NCBI RefSeq assembly: GCF_947367085.1
Contig: NZ_CANBCP010000012.1
Coordinates: 1 to 44,360, forward strand
Reading direction: 5' to 3'
DNA from: an uncultured Lactobacillus sp.
GTDB taxonomy: Bacteria > Bacillota > Bacilli > Lactobacillales > Lactobacillaceae
DNA length: 44,360 nucleotides
In this document: positions 16,544-30,386 of the stretch, piece after piece
How the letters are laid out: every line of letters begins with the position of its first letter
Numbering within the stretch: position 1 is the first letter of the stretch
Notes under the pieces: model-generated
Seen by the model: only the letters and a program-made list of their open reading frames with translations
The model's database searches: none
Told to the model about the DNA's origin: nothing
Translations under genes and position numbers: made by a program

Positions 16544-16572
16544 AATATAATTGATAAATTTGTTTGTGTCAA
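16544..16572 (-). promoter_or_regulatory. Strong promoter of the Glu-Gln tRNA operon
   Basis: On the minus strand, TTGACA (16567-16572), a 17-nt spacer and TATATT (16544-16549) lie 15 nt before the first tRNA base. This is near consensus. Confidence 0.85.
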
Positions 16573-16635
16573 GTTCTAGGACACTTTTTTACTTCGAATG
16601 CATAAGGTATTATGTAAGAGGAGTAGAATTTAATT

Positions 16636-17655
16636 ATGATAGAGTATTTTAAGACACAGCATCTTATTGAAGAGATGATTAGTGACAGAATTGTCCCTGG
16701 AATAAATTATGCATTTATTAAACAAGATCAAGTTTTTTCTTCTACAGTGGGATTTGCGTCTCTTTTGCCTAATCTGACGCAGTTAAGTCCTTTTGCATTA
16801 TATGATTTAGCGAGTTTGACCAAGGTATTGGGTACAACCAATGTTTTTTTGAAATTAAAACAAGAAGGAAAGATTAATTTTTCTGAACCCTTATCAGAAT
16901 TTTTGCCAGAGTTTAATGATAATCGGGTAAGATTATTTCATTTGCTGACACATACAAGCGGGATTCGGGGCTGGATAGAAAATCGCGATCAATTACCAGC
17001 ACCAGAATTGTTATTGGCAATTGAACACTTACCAGTGACGTCTGAATTTGAAACAAAAATGCGTTATGCAGATACAAATTTTATTTTGTTAGGATTAGTT
17101 TTGGAAAAAATTTACCATAAACCCGTCCAAGAGGTTATTGATCAGCAGATCTTAAAGCCAACTCATTTAGCAGAAATTACTTTTAATCCGGACCCTAAAA
17201 AATGCATTCCAACCGCCTTAATGCCAAATGGAGAGATCTTACAGGGGATTGTTCACGATCCAAAAGCCCGTATATTAGGACAAGATTGTGGGTCAGCTGG
17301 CATGTTTGCCTCTTTGCCAGCATTAATAGCGATGGCAAAGGGATATCTAGGTCTTGATGAAGAGATACTGGGATTAAATCCCGATACTGTTGCAGATTTA
17401 TTTAATATAAAAACGCCAGATAATGTTCATCCACGTTCCTGGGGATGGGATTTACGTTTTGATCCGGTAGATAAACATCCCTTAATTTATCATACTGGAT
17501 TTACGGGAACCTTTATGATTTTAGATCGATTAAATCAATCCGGTTTGATAGTTTTAACTAATCGGATTCATCCTAGCGGGCATAATCATGTTTTCTTAGC
17601 TATGCGCGAACATATTATTAATACTTTTCTCAAGGAAAACGTTTATAAATCATAA
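16636..17655 (+). CDS. Serine hydrolase, class C beta-lactamase/PBP4-like
   Basis: This is a 339-aa enzyme of the beta-lactamase-related serine hydrolase family. The SxxK nucleophile motif is SLTK at residues 60-63. The YxN/YxD position is YAD at 144-146 and the KTG-like triad is HTG in IYHTGFTG. No signal peptide or membrane anchor is visible, so it is probably cytoplasmic and more likely an esterase or D-aminopeptidase-like hydrolase than a secreted beta-lactamase. AGAGGAG sits upstream of the ATG. It converges with murT across a shared terminator. Confidence 0.85.
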   Translation: MIEYFKTQHLIEEMISDRIVPGINYAFIKQDQVFSSTVGFASLLPNLTQLSPFALYDLASLTKVLGTTNVFLKLKQEGKINFSEPLSEFLPEFNDNRVRLFHLLTHTSGIRGWIENRDQLPAPELLLAIEHLPVTSEFETKMRYADTNFILLGLVLEKIYHKPVQEVIDQQILKPTHLAEITFNPDPKKCIPTALMPNGEILQGIVHDPKARILGQDCGSAGMFASLPALIAMAKGYLGLDEEILGLNPDTVADLFNIKTPDNVHPRSWGWDLRFDPVDKHPLIYHTGFTGTFMILDRLNQSGLIVLTNRIHPSGHNHVFLAMREHIINTFLKENVYKS

Positions 17656-17682
17656 AAGGCATCTCGTTTCGAGATGCCTTTT
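17654..17682. terminator. Bidirectional terminator between serine hydrolase and murT
   Basis: AAAAGGCATCTCG-TTT-CGAGATGCCTTTT is a 13-bp perfect stem between convergent genes; the left arm begins before the serine hydrolase stop codon ends. Confidence 0.9.
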
Positions 17683-17683
17683 A

Positions 17684-19036
17684 TTACATACCAGCTTTGA
17701 TAATCTTGCGTTCTGCCATAGATTTACGCAAAGCTAGCATCGCAGTATATGTGGATAATATATAAACTTTCTTAGTTGGGAGTTTTCCTAATTCGTCAAT
17801 TAATTCATTATTGTCTGTTACCGTAGTCATTAAACCTGGATCAAAACCTGAAACTTCCAATCTAAAGCCCATATCATGCCAGCGGTGACCACCAACTAGG
17901 ATTTTTTTGATTTTTGATTTATTTAAGCCTTCATAATCAGCATCCCAAATCCAAGAAGTGTCAATTCCATCAGCATGATTGGAATTGAGCAGGGTAACTA
18001 ATGAATAATCATCTTGTTCAGTATTAAGCATATGTAATACTTCGTCTAAACCAACAGGATTTTTAACTAAAATAAGATCAATTTCTTTATTTTTGTAATT
18101 AATTAATTCTTGGCGACCGAAGATGCGCTTGTTTTCTGCAAAAGCTTGAGCAACTTCATCTTCGCTTAAGCCAAATTCACGAGCCACTGAATAAGCTGCT
18201 AAAGCATTGTAAATATTGTATGTTCCTCCAATATTGATACTGTATTTTTCTTGTCCCATCTGAAATGCTAGGTGGTTAGGAGTTTGTTCAATAATTTTGT
18301 TAACTTGATATTTTAAATCAGGTCGCTTATAGCCACAATTTGGACAGAAAAAATCACCCAAATTAGCATAAATTCTTTCATGAAAGTGTAAGATATGATC
18401 ACATTTAGGACAAAGCACGCCGTCTGTATTTACTGGTGCTTTTAGATCATTTTCTTCTTTATCATTTTCTAGTTTAAAACCATAAAAGACTTTTTTATTT
18501 GGTAAATCAACTGAAGAAAAAATGCTAGCATCTCCGTTAGCAATAATTGTTGCATCAGCAGCAAGCTTTATTCCGTTAACGATCTTGTCGTATGTAGTGT
18601 AAATTTCACCATAGCGATCCATTTGATCACGAAAAATATTGGTCAAGACAAAAACACTGGGATGCAATAACTGCGTTACCATTTTTACATTTGCTTCGTC
18701 TACTTCAAGAACGGCGATCTTACGCTTAACATTTTTATGGCGGTGGGCTAAAAAGGCAGTAACGATTCCTTGCTGCATATTTGAACCTGATGGGTTGGTT
18801 AAAATATCACCATATTTTTTCTTTAAAGCTTCAACAATTAAAGCAGTAGTCATGGTTTTTCCATTGGTTCCTGTGACAATAATTGTTTCATATCCTTTAG
18901 ATAAACTAGCTAAAACATTGGGGTCAATCTTCATTGCGAACTTTCCTGGAAAGCTTGTACCACCTTTAAGTACATTATGTAAGAACCAGTAAGAAGATTT
19001 ACCAGCTACTTTGGCAACATTTGCTTTAAAACTCAT
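17684..19036 (-). CDS. murT: Lipid II isoglutaminyl synthase subunit MurT
   Basis: This is a 450-aa Mur-ligase-like subunit that, with the glutaminase GatD, amidates the D-Glu alpha-carboxyl of lipid II to D-isoglutamine. The ATP site is GTNGKT (residues 56-61). A four-cysteine zinc ribbon (C209, C212, C231, C234) is inserted in the central domain, as in known MurT proteins. The C-terminal DUF1727 region contains [11 protein letters not shown], which carries the Asp thought to complete the active site. GTGAGGG lies before the ATG. GatD, usually encoded next to MurT, is not present here: the gene is flanked by a terminator downstream and divergent tdk upstream. Confidence 0.93.
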   Translation of the reverse strand: MSFKANVAKVAGKSSYWFLHNVLKGGTSFPGKFAMKIDPNVLASLSKGYETIIVTGTNGKTMTTALIVEALKKKYGDILTNPSGSNMQQGIVTAFLAHRHKNVKRKIAVLEVDEANVKMVTQLLHPSVFVLTNIFRDQMDRYGEIYTTYDKIVNGIKLAADATIIANGDASIFSSVDLPNKKVFYGFKLENDKEENDLKAPVNTDGVLCPKCDHILHFHERIYANLGDFFCPNCGYKRPDLKYQVNKIIEQTPNHLAFQMGQEKYSINIGGTYNIYNALAAYSVAREFGLSEDEVAQAFAENKRIFGRQELINYKNKEIDLILVKNPVGLDEVLHMLNTEQDDYSLVTLLNSNHADGIDTSWIWDADYEGLNKSKIKKILVGGHRWHDMGFRLEVSGFDPGLMTTVTDNNELIDELGKLPTKKVYILSTYTAMLALRKSMAERKIIKAGM

Positions 19037-19066
19037 ATTCTATCCCTCACTTTAAAACTATTTTTT

Positions 19067-19075
19067 ACTATAGCA
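19067..19075 (-). promoter_or_regulatory. Extended -10 promoter of murT
   Basis: TG-C-TATAGT reads on the minus strand about 31 nt before the murT start. Confidence 0.5.
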
Positions 19076-19104
19076 TAGGAATAAATAGAAAACGATATTT
19101 TAAC

Positions 19105-19132
19105 TGCACAAATTTAAATTTTCCTCTATACT
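19105..19132 (+). promoter_or_regulatory. Promoter of tdk
   Basis: TGCACA (19105-19110), a 16-nt spacer and TATACT (19127-19132) lie 35 nt before the tdk ATG. Confidence 0.55.
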
Positions 19133-19167
19133 TATTAAGGCAGATAACATTGAAAAGAGGACAAAAG

Positions 19168-19770
19168 ATGGCGCAATTATTTTTTCGTTATGGAGCAATG
19201 AGCTCAGGAAAAACAATTGAAATTTTAAAAGTGGCCCATAACTATGAAGCTCAAAAAAGAAAAATTGCCTTAATGACAAGCGGGCTTGATAATCGTAGCG
19301 GTGTGGGAACGGTTGCTTCAAGAATTGGATTACATCGATCTGCTACTCCGATTACAGATGAAATGAATCTCTTTAATTATGTAGCAGGATTGAATAAAAA
19401 AGATGTTGCTGATGGAGATGGCAGTGTTGCATGTGTCTTAATTGATGAGGCACAATTTTTAAAAAAGCATCATGTTTTAGAATGCGCTAAGATTGTAGAT
19501 GATTTAAAGATTCCTGTGATGGCATTTGGACTAAAAAATGATTTTCAGAATCATCTTTTTGAAGGAAGCAAGAATTTATTAATCTATGCTGATAAAATAG
19601 AAGAAATGAAAACTATCTGTCATTATTGCGGTCATAAAGCAACAATGAATTTGCGTGTGAATAATGGTAAGCCTGTATATCAGGGAGAACAAGTACAAAT
19701 TGGTGGCGATGAGAGTTACTATCCGGTTTGTCGATTTCATTATTTTGCTCCAGATAAAAAGAGAGATTAA
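19168..19770 (+). CDS. tdk: Thymidine kinase
   Basis: This kinase phosphorylates thymidine to dTMP in the salvage pathway. It is 200 aa from the ATG at 19168, which has AGAGGA at the right distance. A longer frame from the TTG at 19150 would include that ribosome binding site and is rejected. Walker A is GAMSSGKT at residues 9-16, followed by the DEAQF Walker B segment. The lasso/zinc region has CHYCG and a final CRFH, the pattern of type II thymidine kinases. It is the first gene of the run leading to prfA, 27 nt downstream. Confidence 0.96.
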   Translation: MAQLFFRYGAMSSGKTIEILKVAHNYEAQKRKIALMTSGLDNRSGVGTVASRIGLHRSATPITDEMNLFNYVAGLNKKDVADGDGSVACVLIDEAQFLKKHHVLECAKIVDDLKIPVMAFGLKNDFQNHLFEGSKNLLIYADKIEEMKTICHYCGHKATMNLRVNNGKPVYQGEQVQIGGDESYYPVCRFHYFAPDKKRD

Positions 19771-19797
19771 TTATTCTAGAAAGGAAATAGACTGTTT

Positions 19798-20886
19798 ATG
19801 GATAAGGTAATGGCTCAATTAGAAGGATTAGTAGCCCATTATGAAGAATTACAAGAAATGATGGCTGATCCGGAAGTTATTAACGATACTAAACGTTATA
19901 TGGAAATTTCTAAAGAAGAAGCCGATATGCGTGAGGTTGTTCAAAAGTATCGTAAATATAAGGATGATCAAAAAGAAATTGCCGATAATAAGGAAATTAT
20001 TTCGAATGAATCAGATAGCGATTTGGTTGAAATGGCCAAAGAGGAAAATTCTGATTTAGAGCAAGAAGTTAAAGAATTAGAAGAAGAAATCAAAATTTTG
20101 ATGTTACCTAAAGACCCTAATGATGATAAAGATATCATTATGGAAATTCGTGGAGCTGCCGGAGGCGATGAAGCATCCTTATTTGCAGGCGATCTTCTTA
20201 GAATGTATGAAAAATATGCTGAAACTCAAGGCTGGAACGTATCTTTAATTGATTCAGAACCAACAGAAGTTGGAGGATACAAGCGTGTTGCAGTGATGAT
20301 CACCGGTGATAAAGTATACTCAAAATTGAAATATGAAAACGGCGCTCACCGTGTTCAACGTGTGCCAGTGACTGAATCACAAGGTAGAGTGCATACTTCT
20401 ACCGCGACAGTTGCTGTTATGCCGGAATATGAACAAGTTGATATTGATATAGATCCAAAAGATATCCGTGTTGATGTTTACCGCTCATCTGGTGCCGGAG
20501 GTCAGCACATTAACAAAACTTCTAGTGCCGTACGTATGACACACTTACCTACAGGAATTGTAGTTGCCATGCAAGATCAACGTAGCCAGCAGCAAAACCG
20601 TGAAAAGGCTATGCAAATTTTGAAATCACGTGTTTATGATTACTATGAAAGTCAAAATCGTGATCAATACGATGAAAAAAGAAAGAACGCAGTTGGTACT
20701 GGGGATCGTTCTGAAAGAATTAGAACGTATAATTATCCTCAAAACCGTGTAACTGACCACCGTATTGGCTTGACTTTAAACAAGCTTGATCGGGTAATGA
20801 ACGGCGAGTTAGATGAAATTATTAATGCGCTAGTGCTTTACTACCAAACTCAACAATTAGAGAAGATGGCTGAAGACAATGCCTAA
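19798..20886 (+). CDS. prfA: Peptide chain release factor 1
   Basis: This factor releases finished peptides at UAA and UAG. It is 362 aa, the usual RF1 length. The codon-recognition tripeptide is PVT in [14 protein letters not shown], where RF1 has PxT and RF2 has SPF, which settles the type. The peptidyl-transferase motif GGQ occurs in [12 protein letters not shown]; its Gln is normally methylated by PrmC, whose gene overlaps the end of this one by 8 nt. An acidic coiled-coil region fills residues 40-100. Confidence 0.98.
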   Translation: MDKVMAQLEGLVAHYEELQEMMADPEVINDTKRYMEISKEEADMREVVQKYRKYKDDQKEIADNKEIISNESDSDLVEMAKEENSDLEQEVKELEEEIKILMLPKDPNDDKDIIMEIRGAAGGDEASLFAGDLLRMYEKYAETQGWNVSLIDSEPTEVGGYKRVAVMITGDKVYSKLKYENGAHRVQRVPVTESQGRVHTSTATVAVMPEYEQVDIDIDPKDIRVDVYRSSGAGGQHINKTSSAVRMTHLPTGIVVAMQDQRSQQQNREKAMQILKSRVYDYYESQNRDQYDEKRKNAVGTGDRSERIRTYNYPQNRVTDHRIGLTLNKLDRVMNGELDEIINALVLYYQTQQLEKMAEDNA

Positions 20887-21721
20887 AACTTTAGAACAAA
20901 TCAAAGAAAAGACTCTACAAGATAATCCGAATTTACGTCAAGAAGATATCGAATATGTGTTAGCAGAACGTCTTTCATATACTCCAAGCCAATATCAGAT
21001 GCATAAGGATGATCAGCTAAGTAAAGAGCAGGAAAAGCAAGCAAACTTAGATATGAAAAAATTGCGCCGAGGAGTTTCGCCGCAATATATTTTGGGTTAC
21101 AGCTGGTTTTATGGGTATAAGATTTTGGTGAAACGTGGAGTTTTGATCCCACGCTTTGAAACAGAAGAATTAGTCAAGTGGGCATTAGAATCAGTTAAAG
21201 ATGGTGCTAAAATTTTAGATTTAGGGACTGGCTCTGGTGCTATCACAGTAGCATTAGCTAAAAAGGCTCAAGAAAGCGGCATTAAAGATCTTACTTTGTA
21301 TGCTAGTGATATTACTGATAGTGCTTTGCTTGAAAGCGAAGAAAACTTTTTATTATATGATCTAGATGTTACAACACGTAAAGCAAATGTTTTAGTTGGT
21401 CTGGAAAAATTTGACGTAATTATTTCTAATCCGCCTTATATTAAAACTGGAGATAAAGATTTGATGGATGACAATGTTATCAAAAATGAACCAGAAGAAG
21501 CTCTCTATGGCGGAGAAGATGGACTTGATTTTTATCGTGAGTTTGTCAAACAGGTTCGTGAACATTTAAATCCTGATGGAGAATTCTTTTTAGAATTTGG
21601 CTTTGATGAAAAAGAAGCATTAGCTGAATTATTTGCCAAAGAATTACCTGATTTTAAGATTGAATTTCGTGATGATATGGCCCAAAAGCCAAGAATGGTT
21701 CATGGAAAGTGGGAAAAATAA
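20879..21721 (+). CDS. prmC: Release factor glutamine methyltransferase
   Basis: This SAM-dependent methyltransferase modifies the Gln of the GGQ motif in RF1 and RF2. It is 280 aa. The N-terminal helical substrate-binding domain occupies about residues 1-90. The SAM motif [15 protein letters not shown] and the catalytic NPPY motif in IISNPPYIK follow. It overlaps prfA by 8 nt, so enzyme and substrate are translationally coupled. The following gene starts directly after its stop. Confidence 0.97.
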   Translation: MPKTLEQIKEKTLQDNPNLRQEDIEYVLAERLSYTPSQYQMHKDDQLSKEQEKQANLDMKKLRRGVSPQYILGYSWFYGYKILVKRGVLIPRFETEELVKWALESVKDGAKILDLGTGSGAITVALAKKAQESGIKDLTLYASDITDSALLESEENFLLYDLDVTTRKANVLVGLEKFDVIISNPPYIKTGDKDLMDDNVIKNEPEEALYGGEDGLDFYREFVKQVREHLNPDGEFFLEFGFDEKEALAELFAKELPDFKIEFRDDMAQKPRMVHGKWEK

Positions 21722-22720
21722 TTGGAAACAAGAATATTTACTAAAGACCAAATTCCTGAAGCAGTTGAATTATTAAAAAAAGGCGAGCTAGTTGCTTTTC
21801 CAACCGAAACAGTTTATGGCTTGGGGGCATTAGCTACTAATGAAAAAGCAGTTAAAGGTGTCTATGAAGCTAAAGGGCGCCCTAGTGACAATCCATTGAT
21901 CGTTACTGTTTCTGATGAAGAAATGATGAGCCGATTTGTAGATGAGGTTCCTGAACGTGCTAAGAAATTGATCAAACATTTTTGGCCAGGCCCATTAACT
22001 CTTATTTTGAATGTTAAAAAAGCTGCTTTGCCAGATGCAGTTACTGGAGGTCTTCCTACAGCTGCTTTTAGGTGTCCAAAAGATGCGCTGACACATGAAT
22101 TAATTTCAAGGTTAGGTGATCCAATTGTTGGTCCATCTGCCAATACTTCAACTAAGCCATCTCCAACTACAGCCCAGCACGTTTATCATGATTTAAAAGG
22201 TAAAATTGCTGGCATTATTGATAATGGACCTACAGCAATTGGACTTGAATCAACAATTGTCGATTTATCTGTCGATCAGCCAATTGTTTTAAGGCCAGGG
22301 GAAGTTACTCCTGAAGAAATTGGTAAAGTTTTAGGCCAAGAAGTCTTGATGAATAAAGGAACAAGTCAAACAAAAGGTGTTCCCAAAGCGCCAGGAATGA
22401 AATACCGTCATTATGCTCCAAGTGCACCAGTTTATATTGTGGATTCAGAAGAAGATTTTAAATTTATTCCGAAAAGTGATGATGTAGCAGTTGCAGCTTT
22501 AGATGAGGTCTTAGATAAAATTACAAATAAAAACAAATTTAGTTTGGGTAAAACAATTGATCAAGCAGCTCATAACTTATTTGGAGCACTCAGATATTTT
22601 GATAATGAACCAAATATTGCTGAAATTTATGTACAAGGTTTTTCAAAAGGAAATATCAGTGCAGCCTATATGAATCGGTTAAATAAGTCAGCCGCTGGTC
22701 ACCATTTTATAAAAAAGTAA
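21722..22720 (+). CDS. ywlC: L-threonylcarbamoyladenylate synthase (Sua5 type)
   Basis: This enzyme makes threonylcarbamoyl-AMP from Thr, bicarbonate and ATP, the first step of t6A37 modification of ANN-decoding tRNAs. It is 332 aa, so it is the long Sua5 form: a YrdC domain (about 1-200) plus a C-terminal Sua5 domain joined by the PGMKYRHYAP linker. Active-site phrases KGRPSDNPLIV and VGPSANTS are clear. The start is TTG immediately after the prmC stop codon. Confidence 0.95.
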   Translation: METRIFTKDQIPEAVELLKKGELVAFPTETVYGLGALATNEKAVKGVYEAKGRPSDNPLIVTVSDEEMMSRFVDEVPERAKKLIKHFWPGPLTLILNVKKAALPDAVTGGLPTAAFRCPKDALTHELISRLGDPIVGPSANTSTKPSPTTAQHVYHDLKGKIAGIIDNGPTAIGLESTIVDLSVDQPIVLRPGEVTPEEIGKVLGQEVLMNKGTSQTKGVPKAPGMKYRHYAPSAPVYIVDSEEDFKFIPKSDDVAVAALDEVLDKITNKNKFSLGKTIDQAAHNLFGALRYFDNEPNIAEIYVQGFSKGNISAAYMNRLNKSAAGHHFIKK

Positions 22721-22741
22721 GCTTTATGCTTACTTTTTTTG
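22711..22741 (+). terminator. Terminator overlapping the end of the sua5-type gene
   Basis: AAGTAAGC-TTTAT-GCTTACTT followed by TTTTT; the left arm contains the stop codon. Confidence 0.85.
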
Positions 22742-22769
22742 TATTTTTGGGAACTTAGAGCCAATTGTT

Positions 22770-22778
22770 TGTTAAAAT
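22770..22778 (+). promoter_or_regulatory. Extended -10 promoter of upp
   Basis: TG-T-TAAAAT lies 38 nt before the upp ATG, the same form as the pgi promoter; the -35 is weak. Confidence 0.5.
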
Positions 22779-22816
22779 AAGCATCGAAGTATTAATTCAT
22801 TTTTAGGAGGTTTGTT

Positions 22817-23446
22817 ATGGGTAAGTTTACTGTTTTAAATCACCCTTTGATTCAACACAAGTTGACAATTATTCGTCGTAAAGACACAAGTACAAACGAA
22901 TTTCGTCAAATTGTTGGTGAAATTGCTGGATTGATGGTTTATGAAATGACCAGAGATTTGCCATTGGAAAATGTCGAAATCGAAACACCAATTGGTAAAA
23001 CTACTCAAAAACAATTGGCTGGTAAAAAGCCAGTTATTGTTCCAATCTTGCGTGCAGGTTTGGGAATGGTTGATGGCGTTTTGCAAATGATTCCATCAGC
23101 TAGAGTTGGACACATTGGGATGTATCGCGACGAAGAAACATTAAAGCCACATGAATATTTCTTCAAGATGCCACCAGATATTGAAGAAAGAGAATGTATC
23201 ATCGTGGACCCAATGCTTGCCACTGGTGGTTCAGCAAACATGGCTATTGAAGCTTTGAAAAAACGTGGAGCTAAGAATATTAGACTTGCTGTTTTAGTTG
23301 CTGCACCCGAAGGTGTTAGAAAAGTTCAAGAAGAAAATCCAGATGTTGACATCTATGCAGCTGCCGAAGATGAAAAATTGATGGATAACGGTTACATCTA
23401 TCCAGGCCTTGGGGATGCAGGCGATAGATTGTTTGGAACCAAGTAA
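22817..23446 (+). CDS. upp: Uracil phosphoribosyltransferase
   Basis: This enzyme converts uracil and PRPP to UMP in pyrimidine salvage. It is 209 aa, the standard length. The PRPP loop is [13 protein letters not shown] and the uracil-binding end is [24 protein letters not shown] is also diagnostic. AGGAGG precedes the ATG. Its place just before the atp operon is common in lactobacilli; a separate promoter for atpB lies between them. Confidence 0.98.
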   Translation: MGKFTVLNHPLIQHKLTIIRRKDTSTNEFRQIVGEIAGLMVYEMTRDLPLENVEIETPIGKTTQKQLAGKKPVIVPILRAGLGMVDGVLQMIPSARVGHIGMYRDEETLKPHEYFFKMPPDIEERECIIVDPMLATGGSANMAIEALKKRGAKNIRLAVLVAAPEGVRKVQEENPDVDIYAAAEDEKLMDNGYIYPGLGDAGDRLFGTK

Positions 23447-23475
23447 AAAACTTATATATTTTTTTAAATATGGTT

Positions 23476-23504
23476 TTGAATTTGGATATTTAAGGTGTTA
23501 TGAT
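23476..23504 (+). promoter_or_regulatory. Promoter of the atp operon
   Basis: TTGAAT (23476-23481), a 17-nt spacer and TATGAT (23499-23504), with TG one base before the -10. About 45 nt of leader precede atpB. Confidence 0.65.
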
Positions 23505-23549
23505 TTTTAATGTGTTTGAGGTATTCAGCACAAGAAGGGAGGTCACGAA

Positions 23550-24499
<950 letters not shown>

Positions 24500-24538
24500 T
24501 TTCATTAAGGATTGTAATTACTAGAAAGAAGGGAAAAC

Positions 24539-25038
24539 ATGCAATTAATGTTTGCCGCCTTAAAGCTTGAATTAGGAGATACTTTATACTATCTTTTGAT
24601 TTTTGCATTGCTTTTAATCCTTGTTAAGCACTTTGCTTGGGGTCCAGTTACCGAAATGATGGAAAAACGTCGTCAAAAGGTGATCAATGACTTAGACCAA
24701 GCTGAAAGTGATCGTAAGAAGGCAGAACTTCTTGCTAACCAAAGACAAGCAGCATTAAAAGACTCAAAGCAAGAGGCTACACAAATTCTTTCTACTGCAA
24801 AGAGCAATGCGGAAAAGACTAAAAATGAAATTATTAGTCAAGCTGATAGTGAGGCTGCCGCAATTAGAAAACAAGCTTCCAAAGATGCTGCACAAGCCAA
24901 GACTGATGCTTTAAATGAAGCACGTGATCAAGTAGCTGATATCTCTGTTGCAATTGCTGAAAAAGTTATTGCCAAGAATTTAACTGCTGCTGATCAAAAA
25001 GACTTGGTAGATAGTTTCATCAAGGGGCTGAGTGACTA

Positions 25039-25039
<1 letters not shown>
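24539..25039 (+). CDS. atpF: F1Fo ATP synthase subunit b
   Basis: This is the peripheral stalk subunit of 166 aa. A single N-terminal helix (about residues 13-32) is followed by a long charged coiled coil rich in Ala, Lys, Glu and Gln. The conserved WGPVTEMMEKR links the two. Its stop shares one base with the atpH start (TAATG). Confidence 0.96.
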
Positions 25040-27113
<2,074 letters not shown>

Positions 27114-27130
27114 AAGAGGAGGTTTTTTCA

Positions 27131-28087
27131 TTGGCAGAATCTCTCCTTGAATTAAAAAGAAAGATTGCCTCGATTCAAAAGACTGGTCGTATTACTGAAG
27201 CTATGAGAATGGTTTCAGGCGCTAAGTTAAGTAAAACCGAAAAACTGGATCAAGGCTATTCAATTTATAATGATAAAATCAGAGCTACTGTTTCTCATTT
27301 GATGAGTTCTCGTATTTTTAAGGAAATCAATAAAAAAAGTCATAGTCACGTCGAAGATATTGATCTTGATAGCATTGACTATAACGATGTCTTTGATTTG
27401 GGAACTCTGACATCTTTAATTCAGCCTCGTGAACATATCAAATCTACAGGTTACTTAGTTATTAGTGGTGATCGTGGTTTGGTGGGGTCTTACAACAGTC
27501 AAGTTATTAAAAATATGATGAGTATTTTCAAAGACTCTGAAGCTGAAAATAAAGATATCAAGATCCTGACTGTCGGCAGTGTAGCTGCTCAATTCTTTAA
27601 AAAACAGAATTTAAACGTGGTTTATGAATATAGCGGTGTTAGCGATGTCCCGACTTATGATGAAGTTAAAGATATCGTTCAAACTGCTGTAAAAATGTAT
27701 CTAAATGGTGTCTATGATGAATTATATGTTTGTTATACGCACCATGTGAATACATTGACTTCTGCATTTCGTGTTGAAAAAATGCTTCCAATTTCAGATA
27801 TCGACATTAGTCATGATGATTCAATGCCAACTGAATATTTGGTTGAGCCTAATGTTGATTCAGTCTTAAAGAGAGTTTTACCTCAATTTGCTAGATCAAT
27901 GATCTTTGGTGCAATTTTGGATGCTAAAACCGCTGAACACGCTAGCTCAATGACAGCAATGCAGTCTGCAACTAAGAATGCTGAAGACGTGGTTTCTGGT
28001 TTGACAACAAGATTAAATAGAGCTCGACAGGCACAAATCACTACTGAAATTACAGAAATTATTGGTGGTGCCAATGCTCTTCAATAA
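27131..28087 (+). CDS. atpG: F1Fo ATP synthase subunit gamma
   Basis: This is the central rotor shaft. It is 318 aa with a TTG start behind GAGGAGG. The N-terminal helix [22 protein letters not shown] and the C-terminal helix with [20 protein letters not shown] are the conserved coiled-coil parts. The globular part carries about 30 extra residues (roughly 73-110, containing [18 protein letters not shown]) compared with the usual 285-290 aa. Longer gamma subunits are known in lactobacilli. Confidence 0.96.
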   Translation: MAESLLELKRKIASIQKTGRITEAMRMVSGAKLSKTEKLDQGYSIYNDKIRATVSHLMSSRIFKEINKKSHSHVEDIDLDSIDYNDVFDLGTLTSLIQPREHIKSTGYLVISGDRGLVGSYNSQVIKNMMSIFKDSEAENKDIKILTVGSVAAQFFKKQNLNVVYEYSGVSDVPTYDEVKDIVQTAVKMYLNGVYDELYVCYTHHVNTLTSAFRVEKMLPISDIDISHDDSMPTEYLVEPNVDSVLKRVLPQFARSMIFGAILDAKTAEHASSMTAMQSATKNAEDVVSGLTTRLNRARQAQITTEITEIIGGANALQ

Positions 28088-28105
28088 GGATAGAAAAGGA
28101 GGTAG

Positions 28106-29554
<1,449 letters not shown>

Positions 29555-29565
29555 GGTGATGCAAT

Positions 29566-30006
29566 ATGGCAGAACCAGAAAAACTTTTAACAGTAACTGT
29601 AGTAACTCCTGATGGGATTATATATTCCCACCATGCTAAAGCAGTAGCAATGCGGGCAATTGATGGTGAAAGAACAATTTTATATGATCACTTGCCGATT
29701 GTTACTCCGCTTACTATTGGTGAAGTTAGAGTTGAACGTGGAGCAGATATGCAAAATAGAACCGACCATATCGCTGTAAATGGTGGTTATATCGAGTTTT
29801 CTGATAATGTTGCAACTATTATCGCCGATAGTGCTGAAAGAGCTAGAAACATCGATGTTAAACGTGCTCAATCGGCTAAGGAACGTGCTGAAAAGCATAT
29901 TCAAGAAGCAAAAGCTAAACATGATGAACGTGAAGTACTCGAGGCTGATATTGCTCTTCGTCGAGCAATCAACCGTCTGAATGTTCGTTCAAAATATGGT
30001 CAATAA
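29566..30006 (+). CDS. atpC: F1Fo ATP synthase subunit epsilon
   Basis: This is the regulatory subunit of the rotor, 146 aa. An N-terminal beta-sandwich (about 1-90, with [13 protein letters not shown] and VNGGYIEF) is followed by the C-terminal two-helix domain ([13 protein letters not shown] and [11 protein letters not shown]). That domain can inhibit ATP hydrolysis in some bacteria. It ends the atp structural genes; a hairpin follows directly. Confidence 0.96.
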   Translation: MAEPEKLLTVTVVTPDGIIYSHHAKAVAMRAIDGERTILYDHLPIVTPLTIGEVRVERGADMQNRTDHIAVNGGYIEFSDNVATIIADSAERARNIDVKRAQSAKERAEKHIQEAKAKHDEREVLEADIALRRAINRLNVRSKYGQ

Positions 30007-30010
30007 GATT

Positions 30011-30037
30011 AAAGGAGACGGAAACGTCTCTTTTTTT
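30011..30037 (+). terminator. Terminator after atpC
   Basis: GAGACG-GAAA-CGTCTC followed by seven T. The next gene's ribosome binding site (GTGAGGA) starts at the end of the T-run. Confidence 0.8.
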
Positions 30038-30048
30038 GTGAGGAAATA

Positions 30049-30282
30049 ATGAAACAGATTGGAATTCATGCCGTAGTTAGTATAATTACTTATTTATTAA
30101 TGATTGCTTTATCCTTCAGATCATTACAAAGTTTGAGATTAGATAAATTTTTCAAAAAGGGTCATACTTTTGAAATACAATTATTTATTTTGTTTGCATC
30201 TATTGCATTAGGCTATTTAGTTGGTCAATTTTTGCTGGCTCTGATTGATCAATCGCTAGCAATTAGAATGTTATTTTCATAA
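30049..30282 (+). CDS. DUF1146 family small membrane protein
   Basis: This is a 77-aa protein with two transmembrane segments (about 5-24 and 46-68), separated by a basic amphipathic stretch (SLRLDKFFKK). Size, two-helix layout and position between atpC and the mreB-like gene fit DUF1146 (YwzB-like). Function is unknown. It has no clear promoter of its own between the atpC terminator and its start, so expression may depend on read-through from the ATPase operon. Confidence 0.8.
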   Translation: MKQIGIHAVVSIITYLLMIALSFRSLQSLRLDKFFKKGHTFEIQLFILFASIALGYLVGQFLLALIDQSLAIRMLFS

Positions 30283-30347
30283 TTTAGTCACTAAATTGTT
30301 TAAGAATGGTTAAGTTCACAGTATTTCTTAAAGAAGCAGCTTTTTTG

Positions 30348-30356
30348 TGTTACAAT
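30348..30356 (+). promoter_or_regulatory. Extended -10 promoter of the mbl-rodA unit
   Basis: TG-T-TACAAT lies 31 nt before the mbl start; no good -35 is seen. Confidence 0.5.
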
Positions 30357-30386
30357 TTTTATTGATTAAAAACTGGAGGCACAATC

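Noticed and set aside
19150..19167. TTG start extending thymidine kinase by six residues
   Set aside because: The extension contains the AGAGGA ribosome binding site of the ATG at 19168, and the family starts at MAQLFFRYG.
23447..23475. Possible terminator between upp and atpB
   Set aside because: The stretch is A/T-rich but has no GC-containing stem.
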